This document shows, piece after piece, positions 27,973 through 36,022 of a stretch of 64,000 nt of DNA; the stretch's first letter is position 1; the number at the start of each line of letters is the position of its first letter. The DNA is from Thermodesulfobacteriaceae bacterium (GTDB lineage: Bacteria; Desulfobacterota; Thermodesulfobacteria; Thermodesulfobacteriales; Thermodesulfatatoraceae): positions 1-64,000 of the forward strand of contig WGCA01000044.1 in assembly GCA_015494065.1 (NCBI GenBank), given 5' to 3'. A model generated the notes under the pieces. It did no database searches. It was not told the DNA's origin and saw only the letters and a list, made by a program, of their open reading frames with translations. Made by a program: the position numbers and the translations under genes.

Positions 27973-28883
27973 GTCGCAAGGTCCTGGCTCTCTTAGGGAT
28001 ATTTTTCGCGTTCAGTTTCTTGTTCTACCTTGGCACCACCAAAGAGCACCAGGAAGGTCTCAAAAGTCTCTTGAAACCCCTAGGCGCCCCTTCTTTCAAG
28101 GAGGCGGATGAGATCGAGCTTTCTTACCGGGGTAAGGGTTTCAAACTCAAAAAAGAAGGGGAGGAGTGGGTGATCCTTTCTGATTTCAAGAAACCCGCCC
28201 GTGAGGCCACGGTGACTGAGCTTTTAGAAACCCTGGCTGATCTCCACGGGGAGGTACGGGCCAAAGGGAAGAAATACTTTTCTCGCTTTGGGGTCTCTGA
28301 AAGGGAGGCCTTACACCTGGTCCTTAAAAAAGACGGCCAGGAACTGGCCCATTTCCTCATTGGCAAAAGGGGGCCCCAATGGGAAAGTAGCTTTTTGCGT
28401 CTTGAAGGAAGCGAGGAGATTTACCTGGTCCCGGAAAATCTGCTCGCCAAACTTGATATCTGGGAAGAAGGACCCGAGGCCCCGCAAGACAAGGCTTTTG
28501 TGGACTTAGAGGTCTTGAGTCTCCCGGTTAAGGAAATAAAGACCCTTTCTCTGACAGGGCCCAAAGGGAGCTGGACCCTAAGACGTGAAGATTCAAAATT
28601 TGTCTTTATTAGAGACGGACGGGAAAAGGAGATAGCCCCAGCGCGGGCCGAAAAGTTTATGCGTAAGCTCTTTCCCCTCTTGGCCGAAGAAGTGGTGACT
28701 CCTGAAAGTTTTAAAGAAAAAGGGGCCTTGCGTTTGGGCTACGAACTGCGTAACGGCTTAAAAGGTGAGCTTGAAATTTCTTGCTCCTCCAAGGAATGTC
28801 TGGTGCGCAAGAAGGGGTTTGTCTTTCGGGTCAAGCGCGAAAACCTGGCCCCGCTTTTTAAGCCCTTTGACGACAAAGATTAA
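27969..28883 (+). CDS. DUF4340 domain-containing protein
   Basis: 304 aa with an N-terminal signal anchor (VLALLGIFFAFSFLFYLGTT) and a periplasmic part containing repeated DUF4340-like units (IELSYRGKGFKLKKEGEEW; LSLTGPKGSWTLRREDSKF). DUF4340 genes routinely follow GldF/GldG genes, and here the start overlaps the permease stop by 4 nt (ATGA). It probably forms an extracytoplasmic part of the complex. Its 3' end overlaps the convergent GspE/PilB-type gene by 4 nt. Confidence 0.85.
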   Translation: MSRKVLALLGIFFAFSFLFYLGTTKEHQEGLKSLLKPLGAPSFKEADEIELSYRGKGFKLKKEGEEWVILSDFKKPAREATVTELLETLADLHGEVRAKGKKYFSRFGVSEREALHLVLKKDGQELAHFLIGKRGPQWESSFLRLEGSEEIYLVPENLLAKLDIWEEGPEAPQDKAFVDLEVLSLPVKEIKTLSLTGPKGSWTLRREDSKFVFIRDGREKEIAPARAEKFMRKLFPLLAEEVVTPESFKEKGALRLGYELRNGLKGELEISCSSKECLVRKKGFVFRVKRENLAPLFKPFDDKD

Positions 28884-31183
28884 CGGATAGAGACCGCCCT
28901 TATCTGTTTGAGGTCAGTTTCACCGGCAAGGACCTTCCAGATGCCGTCCTGTTTAAGGGTGAGCATCCCGGCCCTTAAGGCGGCGTCACGGATTTCGTGG
29001 ACCGGGGCGTTTTTTACGATCAGTTCCCTGATTTCGTCGTTAGCCACCAACAATTCGTGAATCGCCAGGCGTCCTTTGTACCCAGTCTGGTTACAGAAAG
29101 AACAACCTTTGGGGCGGAAGAGACTCCGGCCTTCAAAATCCTTTTCGGTAAGCGGGGTGACGGGGTGTTCCCCGTATTCTTCGATGAGTTTGGCTTTTTC
29201 GTCCTCTTTGGGTTCGTAAGGTTCCTTGCACCGGGGACAGAGCCTTTTGGCCAGCCGTTGGGCCAGGATGCCGAGTAAGGCGTCGGCAAAGTTGTAAGGG
29301 TCCATTCCCATGCCCAGCAAACGGGTCACCGTTTCTGGGGCGCTATTGGTGTGCAGGGTAGTGAAGACCAGGTGTCCGGTAAGGGAGGCCTCGATTACGG
29401 TTTTGGCGGTTTCCTCGTCCCGGGTCTCCCCGATCATGATGATATCCGGGTCTGCCCGTAAAAAGGCCCGCAAGACCCGGGCAAAGGTAAGTCCGATCTT
29501 GGGCTTTACCTGCACCTGGCGCAGGCCATCCTGGACGATTTCCACCGGGTCTTCCGCCGTCCAGATCTTTTTGTTGGGCCGGTTAATATACCCCAGGGCC
29601 GCGTGCAGGGTGGTGGTCTTACCCGAGCCGGTGGGCCCTACCACCAAAATTAATCCGTAGGGCATTTCAATGAGGGCTTTGAATTTTTCTAGGTATTCTG
29701 GCCGCAGCCCGATTTGGTCTAACGGCATGGCTTCCACCGAGGCCAGGATCCGCATGACTACGTCTTCATTGTTTTCGATGGTGGGGATGGTGGCTACCCG
29801 GACTTCGAAACTGCGGCCGTTCTTGAGCTTGAATTTGATCTTGCCATCCTGGGGGAGACGCTTTTCGGCGATATCCAGGTTGGCCATGATCTTGTAACGC
29901 GACACCAAGGCCCTTTTGTAAGCGAAGGGGATCTTTTTAAAGAGATGGCATTCTCCGTCTATCCGGAGCCTTATTTGGGCCCCCCTTTTCCCGGGCAGGG
30001 CCTCGATGTGGATATCAGAAGCCCCGCGGCGGTAGGCCTCTTCCAAGATATGGTTGGCCAGCTGGACCACCACGCTGTCGGCCAGTTCCTCTTCACTGAC
30101 GTCCTGGTCCTCTTCTTCGGGGATGACCTCAAGTTCGGAGAGGTCTTCGGGGAGATCAAAATCCGTCTTTCCGTAAAAGTAGTCGATAAACTTGAAGATA
30201 TCTTCTTTGATGGCGATCCTGAGTTCAAACTTTTCCGCCTTCAGGACCTGGCGGATCATATCCAGGCGGAAGGTGTCTGAAGGGTCATCGATGAGCAGGA
30301 TGATGCGGTCCCCCTCTTCCGCTAAAGGGATACAGACGTTTTGGCGGAAGAATTGTTCCTTAATTCCTTCAATACAGGAGGGTTTGGGTCCTAGTTCCAG
30401 TTCATTAAATTCCACGAAAGGGAAGCCGTAATATTCGGAAAGGGCCTTTCCGATTTCCTCTTTAGGGATACCAAACTGTTCGCTTAAGACAAATTCCACG
30501 CTTTGCTGGTTTTCTTCGGCGATTTTGCGCGCCTTCTCGTAGGTTTCTTCGTCAAGGAGACCTCTGGTAAAAAGTAATTGGAGGCGGCCGTATTTGTTCT
30601 GGATCTCTTTTAATTTTTCGATCTTTTTTGAGACGTCTGCGTAATCGGCGTGGTAATGGAAGGCCTTGGTGTATGCTTCTAGGGCCTTTTTGATGTCTTT
30701 CTGTTCTTCATAGACCTGCCCCAAAAGATAATTAAAAGCCGCTTTTTCTTCAATGGTAAGCCCTGGCAATTCTAGGGCCAATTTGATGGTGGTGGCGGCT
30801 TCGTCATATCTTTTGAGGGCCAGTAAACACTCGGCTAATTTACGGTATATTTCGGGTTCCTGGTGGCCTTCATCTATAAGTTTTTGCAGGATTTCGAGGG
30901 CCGCTTCGTGAAAATTGCTCTCGATCAAGACCTGGGCTTCTTGCAGGGCTTCCTCTACGCTGGTTTCTACCTCGAGATTCAGGTCTTCGGCTATTTCCTT
31001 TTGGGCTTTGAGCTCTTTAAGTTCTTTGATTTTGGCCTCTACCCGTGCTTTGAGACCGTTATCGTCCTCTTTTAGCTGGGTAAGCAAGGCCTCAAAGGCC
31101 AAAATGGCCTCGTCGTAGAGTTCTTGTTCGGCGTAAACCTGGGCTTCCCGAAATATTTGTTCAAATTCTTGTTCGGTCATCAC
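28880..31183 (-). CDS. PilB/GspE-type secretion ATPase with N-terminal TPR-like region
   Basis: 767 aa. Residues 1 to about 205 are helical and TPR-like (FEQIFREAQVYAEQELYDEA; NYLLGQVYEEQKDIKKALEA). A T2SSE-N/MshEN-like domain follows (GRLQLLFTRGLLDEETYEKA to YYGFPFVEF), a fold that binds c-di-GMP in some relatives. The hexameric ATPase has GPTGSGKTTTLHAAL (Lys522), the Asp box IWTAEDPVEI, Walker B ADPDIIMIGETRDEETA, FTTLHTNSA, and a zinc tetracysteine module (CPRCKEP and CSFCNQTGYKGR). It powers type IV pilus extension or type II secretion. Operon membership with mglBA favours the pilus. No other pil/gsp gene is in the window. Confidence 0.88.
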   Translation of the reverse strand: MMTEQEFEQIFREAQVYAEQELYDEAILAFEALLTQLKEDDNGLKARVEAKIKELKELKAQKEIAEDLNLEVETSVEEALQEAQVLIESNFHEAALEILQKLIDEGHQEPEIYRKLAECLLALKRYDEAATTIKLALELPGLTIEEKAAFNYLLGQVYEEQKDIKKALEAYTKAFHYHADYADVSKKIEKLKEIQNKYGRLQLLFTRGLLDEETYEKARKIAEENQQSVEFVLSEQFGIPKEEIGKALSEYYGFPFVEFNELELGPKPSCIEGIKEQFFRQNVCIPLAEEGDRIILLIDDPSDTFRLDMIRQVLKAEKFELRIAIKEDIFKFIDYFYGKTDFDLPEDLSELEVIPEEEDQDVSEEELADSVVVQLANHILEEAYRRGASDIHIEALPGKRGAQIRLRIDGECHLFKKIPFAYKRALVSRYKIMANLDIAEKRLPQDGKIKFKLKNGRSFEVRVATIPTIENNEDVVMRILASVEAMPLDQIGLRPEYLEKFKALIEMPYGLILVVGPTGSGKTTTLHAALGYINRPNKKIWTAEDPVEIVQDGLRQVQVKPKIGLTFARVLRAFLRADPDIIMIGETRDEETAKTVIEASLTGHLVFTTLHTNSAPETVTRLLGMGMDPYNFADALLGILAQRLAKRLCPRCKEPYEPKEDEKAKLIEEYGEHPVTPLTEKDFEGRSLFRPKGCSFCNQTGYKGRLAIHELLVANDEIRELIVKNAPVHEIRDAALRAGMLTLKQDGIWKVLAGETDLKQIRAVSIR

Positions 31184-32499
31184 AATTTAATAACGGGAAA
31201 TTCTCGATTTTTGATAAAAATGACCCCACCCTGGCCCTTACTTACAAAGTAGGCCTCTTCCGGAATTTCAAAAAAGTTGGCTTCTTCGGCCAGGATGACC
31301 CCTCCGCGGTCTTCGTGCCAGAGAATGAGGACGATCCGGGGATTTTCTGAACGTTTGATGATAGGCAAAGAGAGGCGGCGTAATTCCTGTTCTTTTTTTT
31401 CGGCTAAGGGCCCGGTAAGCTTGTTTTTGAGTTTTACGAAGGAAAAATAGACCCAAAACCCCAAGAGCAATTTTAGCGGAAATTCGTTATCTATTTTTCC
31501 CGCCCAACCTGCCTTAAACGGCCCCAGATAGGCCACCTGGTTTTCGGGTACCAGATATACCACGTCGTTTAAGAGACACTGATAGGCCTCCCGAAACGGT
31601 AGGCTCCGCGCTGGTTCGGCTCCCTTTTTTACCTCCATTATTTTTTTGCCAACGGCCTTTTTCCTTTGGTTTAATTTGTTGAGGACTTTTTCCTTGATAG
31701 CTTTAAGGTCCGGCTGTTCTTCCTGAGGCAGGAGGGCAAAGGTCTCCTCAAGTTCCCTTAAGGCCTTCTGGCAAATATCCTGCCAGGGCTTGGTCTTGGG
31801 AGAACGTGAAAAAAGCCAGGCAAACATGAGGAAGCGTTGGTAGTCCTGAAGGAGCTGTTTGACCAACGTTTCCCTGAACTGTTCCTCGGGGCTTGAAGTT
31901 TTAGAGGCCTTTTTGAGTTTAGCCAAGGCCTTTTTCAGGTGTTCAAAATAGGGAGCACTCTCTTTGCCGTGGACTACGATCAGATTGAGGGCCACTATCC
32001 CCTGGTGGAGAAAATGGAGCCATTCCGGGCGGGCCTCTTCCGGCCGATCCTTAAGCCAGCTCCCCACCTCGTGCAAAAGGTCAAAAATAGGGTGTAGTTC
32101 CGGGGCAGCCTTTTCTTTGGCCTCTTCCAGAGCGGTCAAGAACTCAAAAGAGGTTTCCGGGGTAACTTCCCATTCCAGCCCAAGGAGGGCGGCGGCGAGT
32201 TTTTCTAAGTCTTCCTGGGTCAAACCTCCTTCTTGACCCAAGGTCTTTTCGCTTTCAAGGGTAAGGTTAGGTTCTATGATTTCGTCAATCTGCGGAAAAT
32301 CTATTATTTTGGTCTCATTTTGTTCTTCGTTTTCTTGGGAGGCTATTTCCAGGGGTTCCAGTTCAAGAGAGGTCTTTAAAGAATCGTCTTCGACGATTTC
32401 TGTCTGCTCTTTGGTGGTCTTGGCTTCGACGGCCCCAAAGATTTCGTCAATGGCCCTGTCTACAGCCACTTCAAAGTCCTTATCGTTGGGCAAACTCAT
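31180..32499 (-). CDS. Unrecognised 439-aa acidic protein between mglA and the PilB-type ATPase
   Basis: I do not recognise a family over the full length. The first ~110 residues are acidic and low-complexity (many Glu/Asp/Thr) and likely disordered. Residues ~110-280 are helical with many Leu/Lys/Glu. The C-terminal ~140 residues alternate hydrophobic strands (DVVYLVPENQVAYLGPF, RIVLILWHEDRGGVILAEEA, GGVIFIKNREFPVIKL), faintly reminiscent of a CheW-like fold; that is a guess. It overlaps mglA and the ATPase gene by 4 nt each, so all are translated together. No signal peptide or membrane helix. Possible adaptor between MglA and the pilus ATPase. Confidence 0.8.
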   Translation of the reverse strand: MSLPNDKDFEVAVDRAIDEIFGAVEAKTTKEQTEIVEDDSLKTSLELEPLEIASQENEEQNETKIIDFPQIDEIIEPNLTLESEKTLGQEGGLTQEDLEKLAAALLGLEWEVTPETSFEFLTALEEAKEKAAPELHPIFDLLHEVGSWLKDRPEEARPEWLHFLHQGIVALNLIVVHGKESAPYFEHLKKALAKLKKASKTSSPEEQFRETLVKQLLQDYQRFLMFAWLFSRSPKTKPWQDICQKALRELEETFALLPQEEQPDLKAIKEKVLNKLNQRKKAVGKKIMEVKKGAEPARSLPFREAYQCLLNDVVYLVPENQVAYLGPFKAGWAGKIDNEFPLKLLLGFWVYFSFVKLKNKLTGPLAEKKEQELRRLSLPIIKRSENPRIVLILWHEDRGGVILAEEANFFEIPEEAYFVSKGQGGVIFIKNREFPVIKL

Positions 32500-33140
32500 A
32501 GGACGCCTCCTTGGGCCCTTTTATGAGCCTGATTGAAGATATATTTGCGGGCTACGTATTTGACCGTGCGTTTGCTTATTTCCTTTAAGGTTTCAAAGAC
32601 GCCTATGCCTTTTAAGGCGGCCGCTTCGAAATAGGGGGCCTTCAAATCTTTGTTGAGGTCATTTTCCAGTTCTTCGATGGTCAGGAGAGGAATGTTGGCG
32701 TTGATCAGGTCTCTTTTGTTGTATTGAAAGACCAGGGGAAGCTCTTCAAGCTTTAAGCCGTATTCTTTAAGGTTATTTTTCAGGTCGATCAGACTTTCGA
32801 TATTTTTTTCCCTTCTCTTGCGCAGGGAATCAGCCACAAAGACGATGCCGTCGACCCCTTTGAGCACCAGTTTGCGGGTGGCCCGGTAATGAGATTGCCC
32901 TGGCACGGTATAGAGCTGGATACGGATATCGAGGCCGTGGATTTTCCCGAGGTTAATAGGGAGGAGGTCAAAAAAGAGGGTCCGTTCACCGCGAGTTTCG
33001 ATGGTCAAGAGTTTTCCGCGGTATTTTTCAGAAACGGCGTTATATATGTAAAAAAGATTAGTGGTCTTTCCACAGCGTCCGGGGCCGTAATAGACGATTT
33101 TACAGTGTATTTCCCGCTTATTGAGGTCAATTAGCGCCAT
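32496..33140 (-). CDS. mglA: MglA-type small Ras-like GTPase
   Basis: 214 aa. Family features: KIVYYGPGRCGKTTNLFYIY (P-loop), LLTIETRGERTLFFDLLPI, LYTVPGQSHYRATRKLVLKG (switch II; MglA-type PGQ) and FQYNKRDL (NKxD). In Myxococcus and Thermus, MglA-GTP sets leading-pole identity for type IV pili and gliding. It is preceded by the roadblock gene mglB (21-nt gap) and overlaps the unknown gene downstream. Confidence 0.94.
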   Translation of the reverse strand: MALIDLNKREIHCKIVYYGPGRCGKTTNLFYIYNAVSEKYRGKLLTIETRGERTLFFDLLPINLGKIHGLDIRIQLYTVPGQSHYRATRKLVLKGVDGIVFVADSLRKRREKNIESLIDLKNNLKEYGLKLEELPLVFQYNKRDLINANIPLLTIEELENDLNKDLKAPYFEAAALKGIGVFETLKEISKRTVKYVARKYIFNQAHKRAQGGVL

Positions 33141-33161
33141 AATTCTCCTTTGCTGGTCCTA

Positions 33162-33560
33162 TCAATCGTTTTCCGAAAGGAGATTAAGGAGTTCCTGGGC
33201 CACTTGATTTACCCGGAGCCGGACTAACCCTAGGGGAATTTCGTCGGTAAAGATGGTTACCAGGATAAAATCCATCCCTATCTTGGTGAAATGGATATTG
33301 TCCCTTTTGCCTTTGTGATAGAGGATGGAGAAATCTTCTTCCCCTAAGAGTTTGGCGATCTGGGCGGTGGCACCAAAATTGGCTGCGGCCAGCGCCGCCA
33401 ATGAGGTGGTATCCACCCCGTTTTCGTTACCGGCGGCCACGATTACGTTACCGGCCTCATCAATCAAGATGGCCAAAGAAACTCCGATTGCCAGAAGTTG
33501 GGCGTTAAGGACCTTTTGCAATTCCTTTACTTTTTCGGCGGTAACAACCATGGTACCCAT
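33162..33560 (-). CDS. mglB: MglB-like Roadblock/LC7 domain protein (GTPase regulator)
   Basis: 132 aa, a single Roadblock/LC7 domain: ALILIDEAGN-like strand (SLAILIDEAGNVIVAAGNEN), then TTSLAALAAANFGATAQIA and FLLVTIF-type strand (DFILVTIFTDEIPLGLVRLR). Homodimeric MglB acts as GAP for MglA. Start ATG 33560 has AAGGG at useful distance; an internal ATG at 33551 is an alternative. First gene of the mglB-mglA-unknown-ATPase operon. It shares a 78-bp divergent region with the HDOD gene. Confidence 0.88.
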   Translation of the reverse strand: MGTMVVTAEKVKELQKVLNAQLLAIGVSLAILIDEAGNVIVAAGNENGVDTTSLAALAAANFGATAQIAKLLGEEDFSILYHKGKRDNIHFTKIGMDFILVTIFTDEIPLGLVRLRVNQVAQELLNLLSEND

Positions 33561-33638
33561 GACATCCCTTTTTTCGGCCTTTTCTTGCTAAAGCTTAAAA
33601 TTAAGTTCAGGCGGGCTTTGGCCGAAAATTCTTTCCAA
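33561..33638. promoter_or_regulatory. Symmetric divergent regulatory region between mglB and the HDOD gene
   Basis: The 78-bp intergenic region has two nested inverted repeats with the same centre (33599.5). The outer arms are TTTTCGGCC (33571-33579) and GGCCGAAAA (33620-33628). The inner arms are CTTAA (33594-33598) and TTAAG (33601-33605). Each outer arm lies exactly 10 nt from a start codon. It is a likely shared operator/promoter; the regulator is unknown. Confidence 0.6.
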
Positions 33639-34487
33639 ATGGACGAAAAAAAATGGCAGGAAATTTTAAAAAGGCTTGATAAGCTTCCCACCCTTCCTCA
33701 GGTAAGTCAGAGGGTCTTGACTGCTATCGAAAAAGACGCTTCCGCCCAAGAACTTGAAAAGATTATCCACGAAGACCAGGCCTTGGCCGCCAAAATTTTA
33801 AAAGTGGCCAATTCTCCCCTCTACGCGGGGGCTAACCCTACCAAGAGCCTTAAGATGGCCATCGTAAAATTGGGCTTTGGGGAAGTACGTAACATTGTGC
33901 TGGCCACCGCCTTGAATTATCTCTTGAGACCAGCGGCCACTTTTAAAAAGTTTGATCTGGTTCGCCTGTGGATCCATGCGGTAGGAGTGGCCCGGGCGGG
34001 GTTTTTGCTGGCTGCGGAAGAACGATACGAAGACCCCGACGGTCTGTATACGGCAGGGCTCTTGCACGATATCGGGCGCCTAGTTTTGGCGGTCTTTTTT
34101 CCCGAATTTTTCCTTCAGGTATTGGCTATCCAGGAGGCCAAAGGGTGTTCCTTCAGAGAGGCCGAAGAGGAAGCGGGTCTTTCCCACGTGGAAATTGGAA
34201 TCTTAGTGGCCAAACACTGGCGCTTTTCTGAGGAATTGATCGCGGCCCTGAAGTGGCACCACCAACCGCTCCTTAACGGAAAAATTCACCGGGACGCCTT
34301 TTTCGTCTTTAAGGCCGATATTGTGGCCCGGGCCGCCGGCTTTGTGCCGGAAGAAGGTTACCAAAGATTGCCCAAATGGCCCAAAGGGTTACCCCTCGAC
34401 AAGAACCAACTATCAAGGGTGGTTTTGGCCCTCAAAAAGGAAAAAGAAGACCTCCTGGCCGCCTGGCAGGATGTTATCGCCTGCTAA
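33639..34487 (+). CDS. HDOD domain signalling protein
   Basis: 282 aa from ATG 33639; the tracked ORF start at 33498 would run through mglB. The HDOD signature is clear: LDKLPTLPQVSQRVLTAIEK, LEKIIHEDQALAAKILKVANSPLY, MAIVKLGFGEVRNIVLATAL and LYTAGLLHDIGRLVLA. HDOD proteins regulate two-component signalling, motility or c-di-GMP output, generally without HD hydrolase activity, although an HD pair (LLHDIGR) is kept here. Divergent from mglB through a symmetric element, so possibly co-regulated with it. No Shine-Dalgarno sequence is visible. Confidence 0.9.
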   Translation: MDEKKWQEILKRLDKLPTLPQVSQRVLTAIEKDASAQELEKIIHEDQALAAKILKVANSPLYAGANPTKSLKMAIVKLGFGEVRNIVLATALNYLLRPAATFKKFDLVRLWIHAVGVARAGFLLAAEERYEDPDGLYTAGLLHDIGRLVLAVFFPEFFLQVLAIQEAKGCSFREAEEEAGLSHVEIGILVAKHWRFSEELIAALKWHHQPLLNGKIHRDAFFVFKADIVARAAGFVPEEGYQRLPKWPKGLPLDKNQLSRVVLALKKEKEDLLAAWQDVIAC

Positions 34488-34511
34488 AACCTAGTTTTTT
34501 GGAATAAAAAC

Positions 34512-34526
34512 ATAAATGAAATTTAT
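34512..34526. repeat. Short inverted repeat in the dsr upstream region
   Basis: ATAAAT-GAA-ATTTAT, six-base arms, about 65 bp upstream of the dsr -35 candidate in an AT-rich stretch. It is followed by two direct copies of TTTAGGG. Possible regulator site; weak evidence because the region is AT-rich. Confidence 0.35.
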
Positions 34527-34592
34527 TGAGATTTTTAGGGCTATTTAGGGTTCTAATCTGTAATAATTCCCTGATAGTTCCGTCTTTCTTCC

Positions 34593-34621
34593 TTGACACG
34601 GATTTTAAAGCTTACTAGGCT
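34593..34621 (+). promoter_or_regulatory. Candidate sigma-70-type promoter for dsrABD
   Basis: A perfect -35 TTGACA (34593-34598), a 17-nt spacer, and a modest -10 TAGGCT (34616-34621; matches T, A and last T). This leaves a leader of about 40 nt to the AAGGAGG and ATG of dsrA. It is the only good promoter-like element in the ~180-bp gap between the HDOD gene and dsrA. Confidence 0.5.
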
Positions 34622-34668
34622 CGCGTCGTAGCTAGGTGTAGAGAAAAACTCTTTAAGGAGGTTTATTG

Positions 34669-35958
34669 ATGTCGGAAATCAAAAAACACGACACGCCAAT
34701 GTTGGAAGATCTGAAGAAGGGTCCTTGGCCGAGTTTTGTAGATGACATTGAACAGTACGGAGAAAAGCATAAGAAACAGTCCTGTTTCGATTTGCTTGGC
34801 CAACTCGAACTTTCTTACAAACACAAAGAGACCCACTGGAAACACGGCGGTATTGTGGGGGTTTTCGGTTACGGTGGCGGAGTTATCGGCCGTTATTCTG
34901 ACCAGCAGGAGAAGTTCCCGGCCATCTGGGCCTTTCACACCATCCGTGTGAATCAGCCCGCTTCCAAGTTTTATCATTCCTCAGCCCTCAGGAAACTCTG
35001 TGAACTCTGGGACAACCGTGGAAGCGGTATGACCAACTTCCACGGCTCTACCGGTGATATGGTCCTTTTGGGGACCACTACCGAACAGCTTGAGCCCGTC
35101 TTCTTTGACCTCACCCACCAGATGAAGATGGACCTTGGTGGCTCCGGGTCTAACCTCCGTACTCCTTCCTGCTGCGTGGGTAAGGCCCGGTGTGAATGGT
35201 CCTGTATCGACACCCAGGAGCTCTGTTACGACCTTACCATGACCTATCAGGATGAGCTTCACCGTCCGGCCTTTCCCTATAAGTTCAAGTTTAAGATCTC
35301 TGGCTGCCCCAACGATTGTGTGGCGGCCATCGCCCGGGCTGACTTTTCCATCATCGGCACCTGGATTGACGACATCCGGATCGACCAGGAAGCGGTTAAG
35401 GCCTATGTAGGCGGAGAACTCAAGCCTAACGCCGGGGCCCACTCTGACCGTGACTGGGGTCCGTTTGATATCCAGAAAGAAGTCATTGATCTCTGCCCCA
35501 CCCAGTGCATGTACTGGGATGGTGAGAAACTTCACATCAACAACAAAGAGTGCAACCGCTGCATGCACTGCATCAACGTAATGCCTGAGGCCCTGCGTCC
35601 TGGAACCGACACCGGGGCTACCATTCTCATGGGTGCTAAGGCGCCGATCCTCGAAGGGGCCCAGCTCTCCACCGTGATGATTCCCTTCATCCGGCTTGAG
35701 CCCCCTTACGACAACCTGAAAGAAATTATCGAAAACGTCTGGATGTTCTGGATGGAAGAGGGTAAGAACCGTGAGCGTCTCGGTGAGCTCATGCAGCGGG
35801 TCGGTCTGGCCAACTTTGTGGAGACGGTCAAGCTCAAGCACATCCCGCAGATGATTCGGGAACCGCGTTCCAACCCGTACGTCTTCTGGAAGGAAGAAGA
35901 GGTGCCCGGTGGTTGGAAACGTGATATTAAAGAATTCCGTAAGCGTCACCCTGCTTAG
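34669..35958 (+). CDS. dsrA: Dissimilatory sulfite reductase alpha subunit
   Basis: Catalyses six-electron sulfite reduction as DsrA2B2 in the cytoplasm, with siroheme and [4Fe-4S]. 429 aa. The siroheme/cluster ligands lie in CCVGKARCEWSC and the later KISGCPNDCVAAIAR. An inserted ferredoxin domain carries CPTQCMYW and CNRCMHC. ATG 34669 follows AAGGAGG (34655-34661); TTG 34666 in the track is rejected. The sequence pattern and presence of dsrD point to the reductive type rather than the oxidative (sulfur-oxidiser) type. Confidence 0.98.
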   Translation: MSEIKKHDTPMLEDLKKGPWPSFVDDIEQYGEKHKKQSCFDLLGQLELSYKHKETHWKHGGIVGVFGYGGGVIGRYSDQQEKFPAIWAFHTIRVNQPASKFYHSSALRKLCELWDNRGSGMTNFHGSTGDMVLLGTTTEQLEPVFFDLTHQMKMDLGGSGSNLRTPSCCVGKARCEWSCIDTQELCYDLTMTYQDELHRPAFPYKFKFKISGCPNDCVAAIARADFSIIGTWIDDIRIDQEAVKAYVGGELKPNAGAHSDRDWGPFDIQKEVIDLCPTQCMYWDGEKLHINNKECNRCMHCINVMPEALRPGTDTGATILMGAKAPILEGAQLSTVMIPFIRLEPPYDNLKEIIENVWMFWMEEGKNRERLGELMQRVGLANFVETVKLKHIPQMIREPRSNPYVFWKEEEVPGGWKRDIKEFRKRHPA

Positions 35959-35970
35959 AGAGAAGTTTAC

Positions 35971-35990
35971 GGGGACTGCGGTCCCCTTTT
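35971..35990 (+). terminator. Terminator-like hairpin between dsrA and dsrB
   Basis: GGGGAC-TGCG-GTCCCC followed by TTTT, placed 13 nt after the dsrA stop and 33 nt before the dsrB start. A perfect 6-bp GC-rich stem with a short T-run could attenuate transcription or, more likely, protect or process the mRNA between two genes needed in equal amounts. Confidence 0.55.
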
Positions 35991-36022
35991 GACTAAAAGT
36001 TTGATATTAAAGGAGGTAAAAG

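Noticed and set aside
33498-33638. Extended N-terminus of the HDOD ORF
   Set aside because: It overlaps mglB coding sequence antisense; HDOD homology begins after ATG 33639.
34981-35949. 322-aa minus-strand ORF opposite dsrA, and similar long antisense ORFs opposite carB, dsrB, serS and leuS
   Set aside because: Shadow frames of strongly conserved genes with no recognisable domains.
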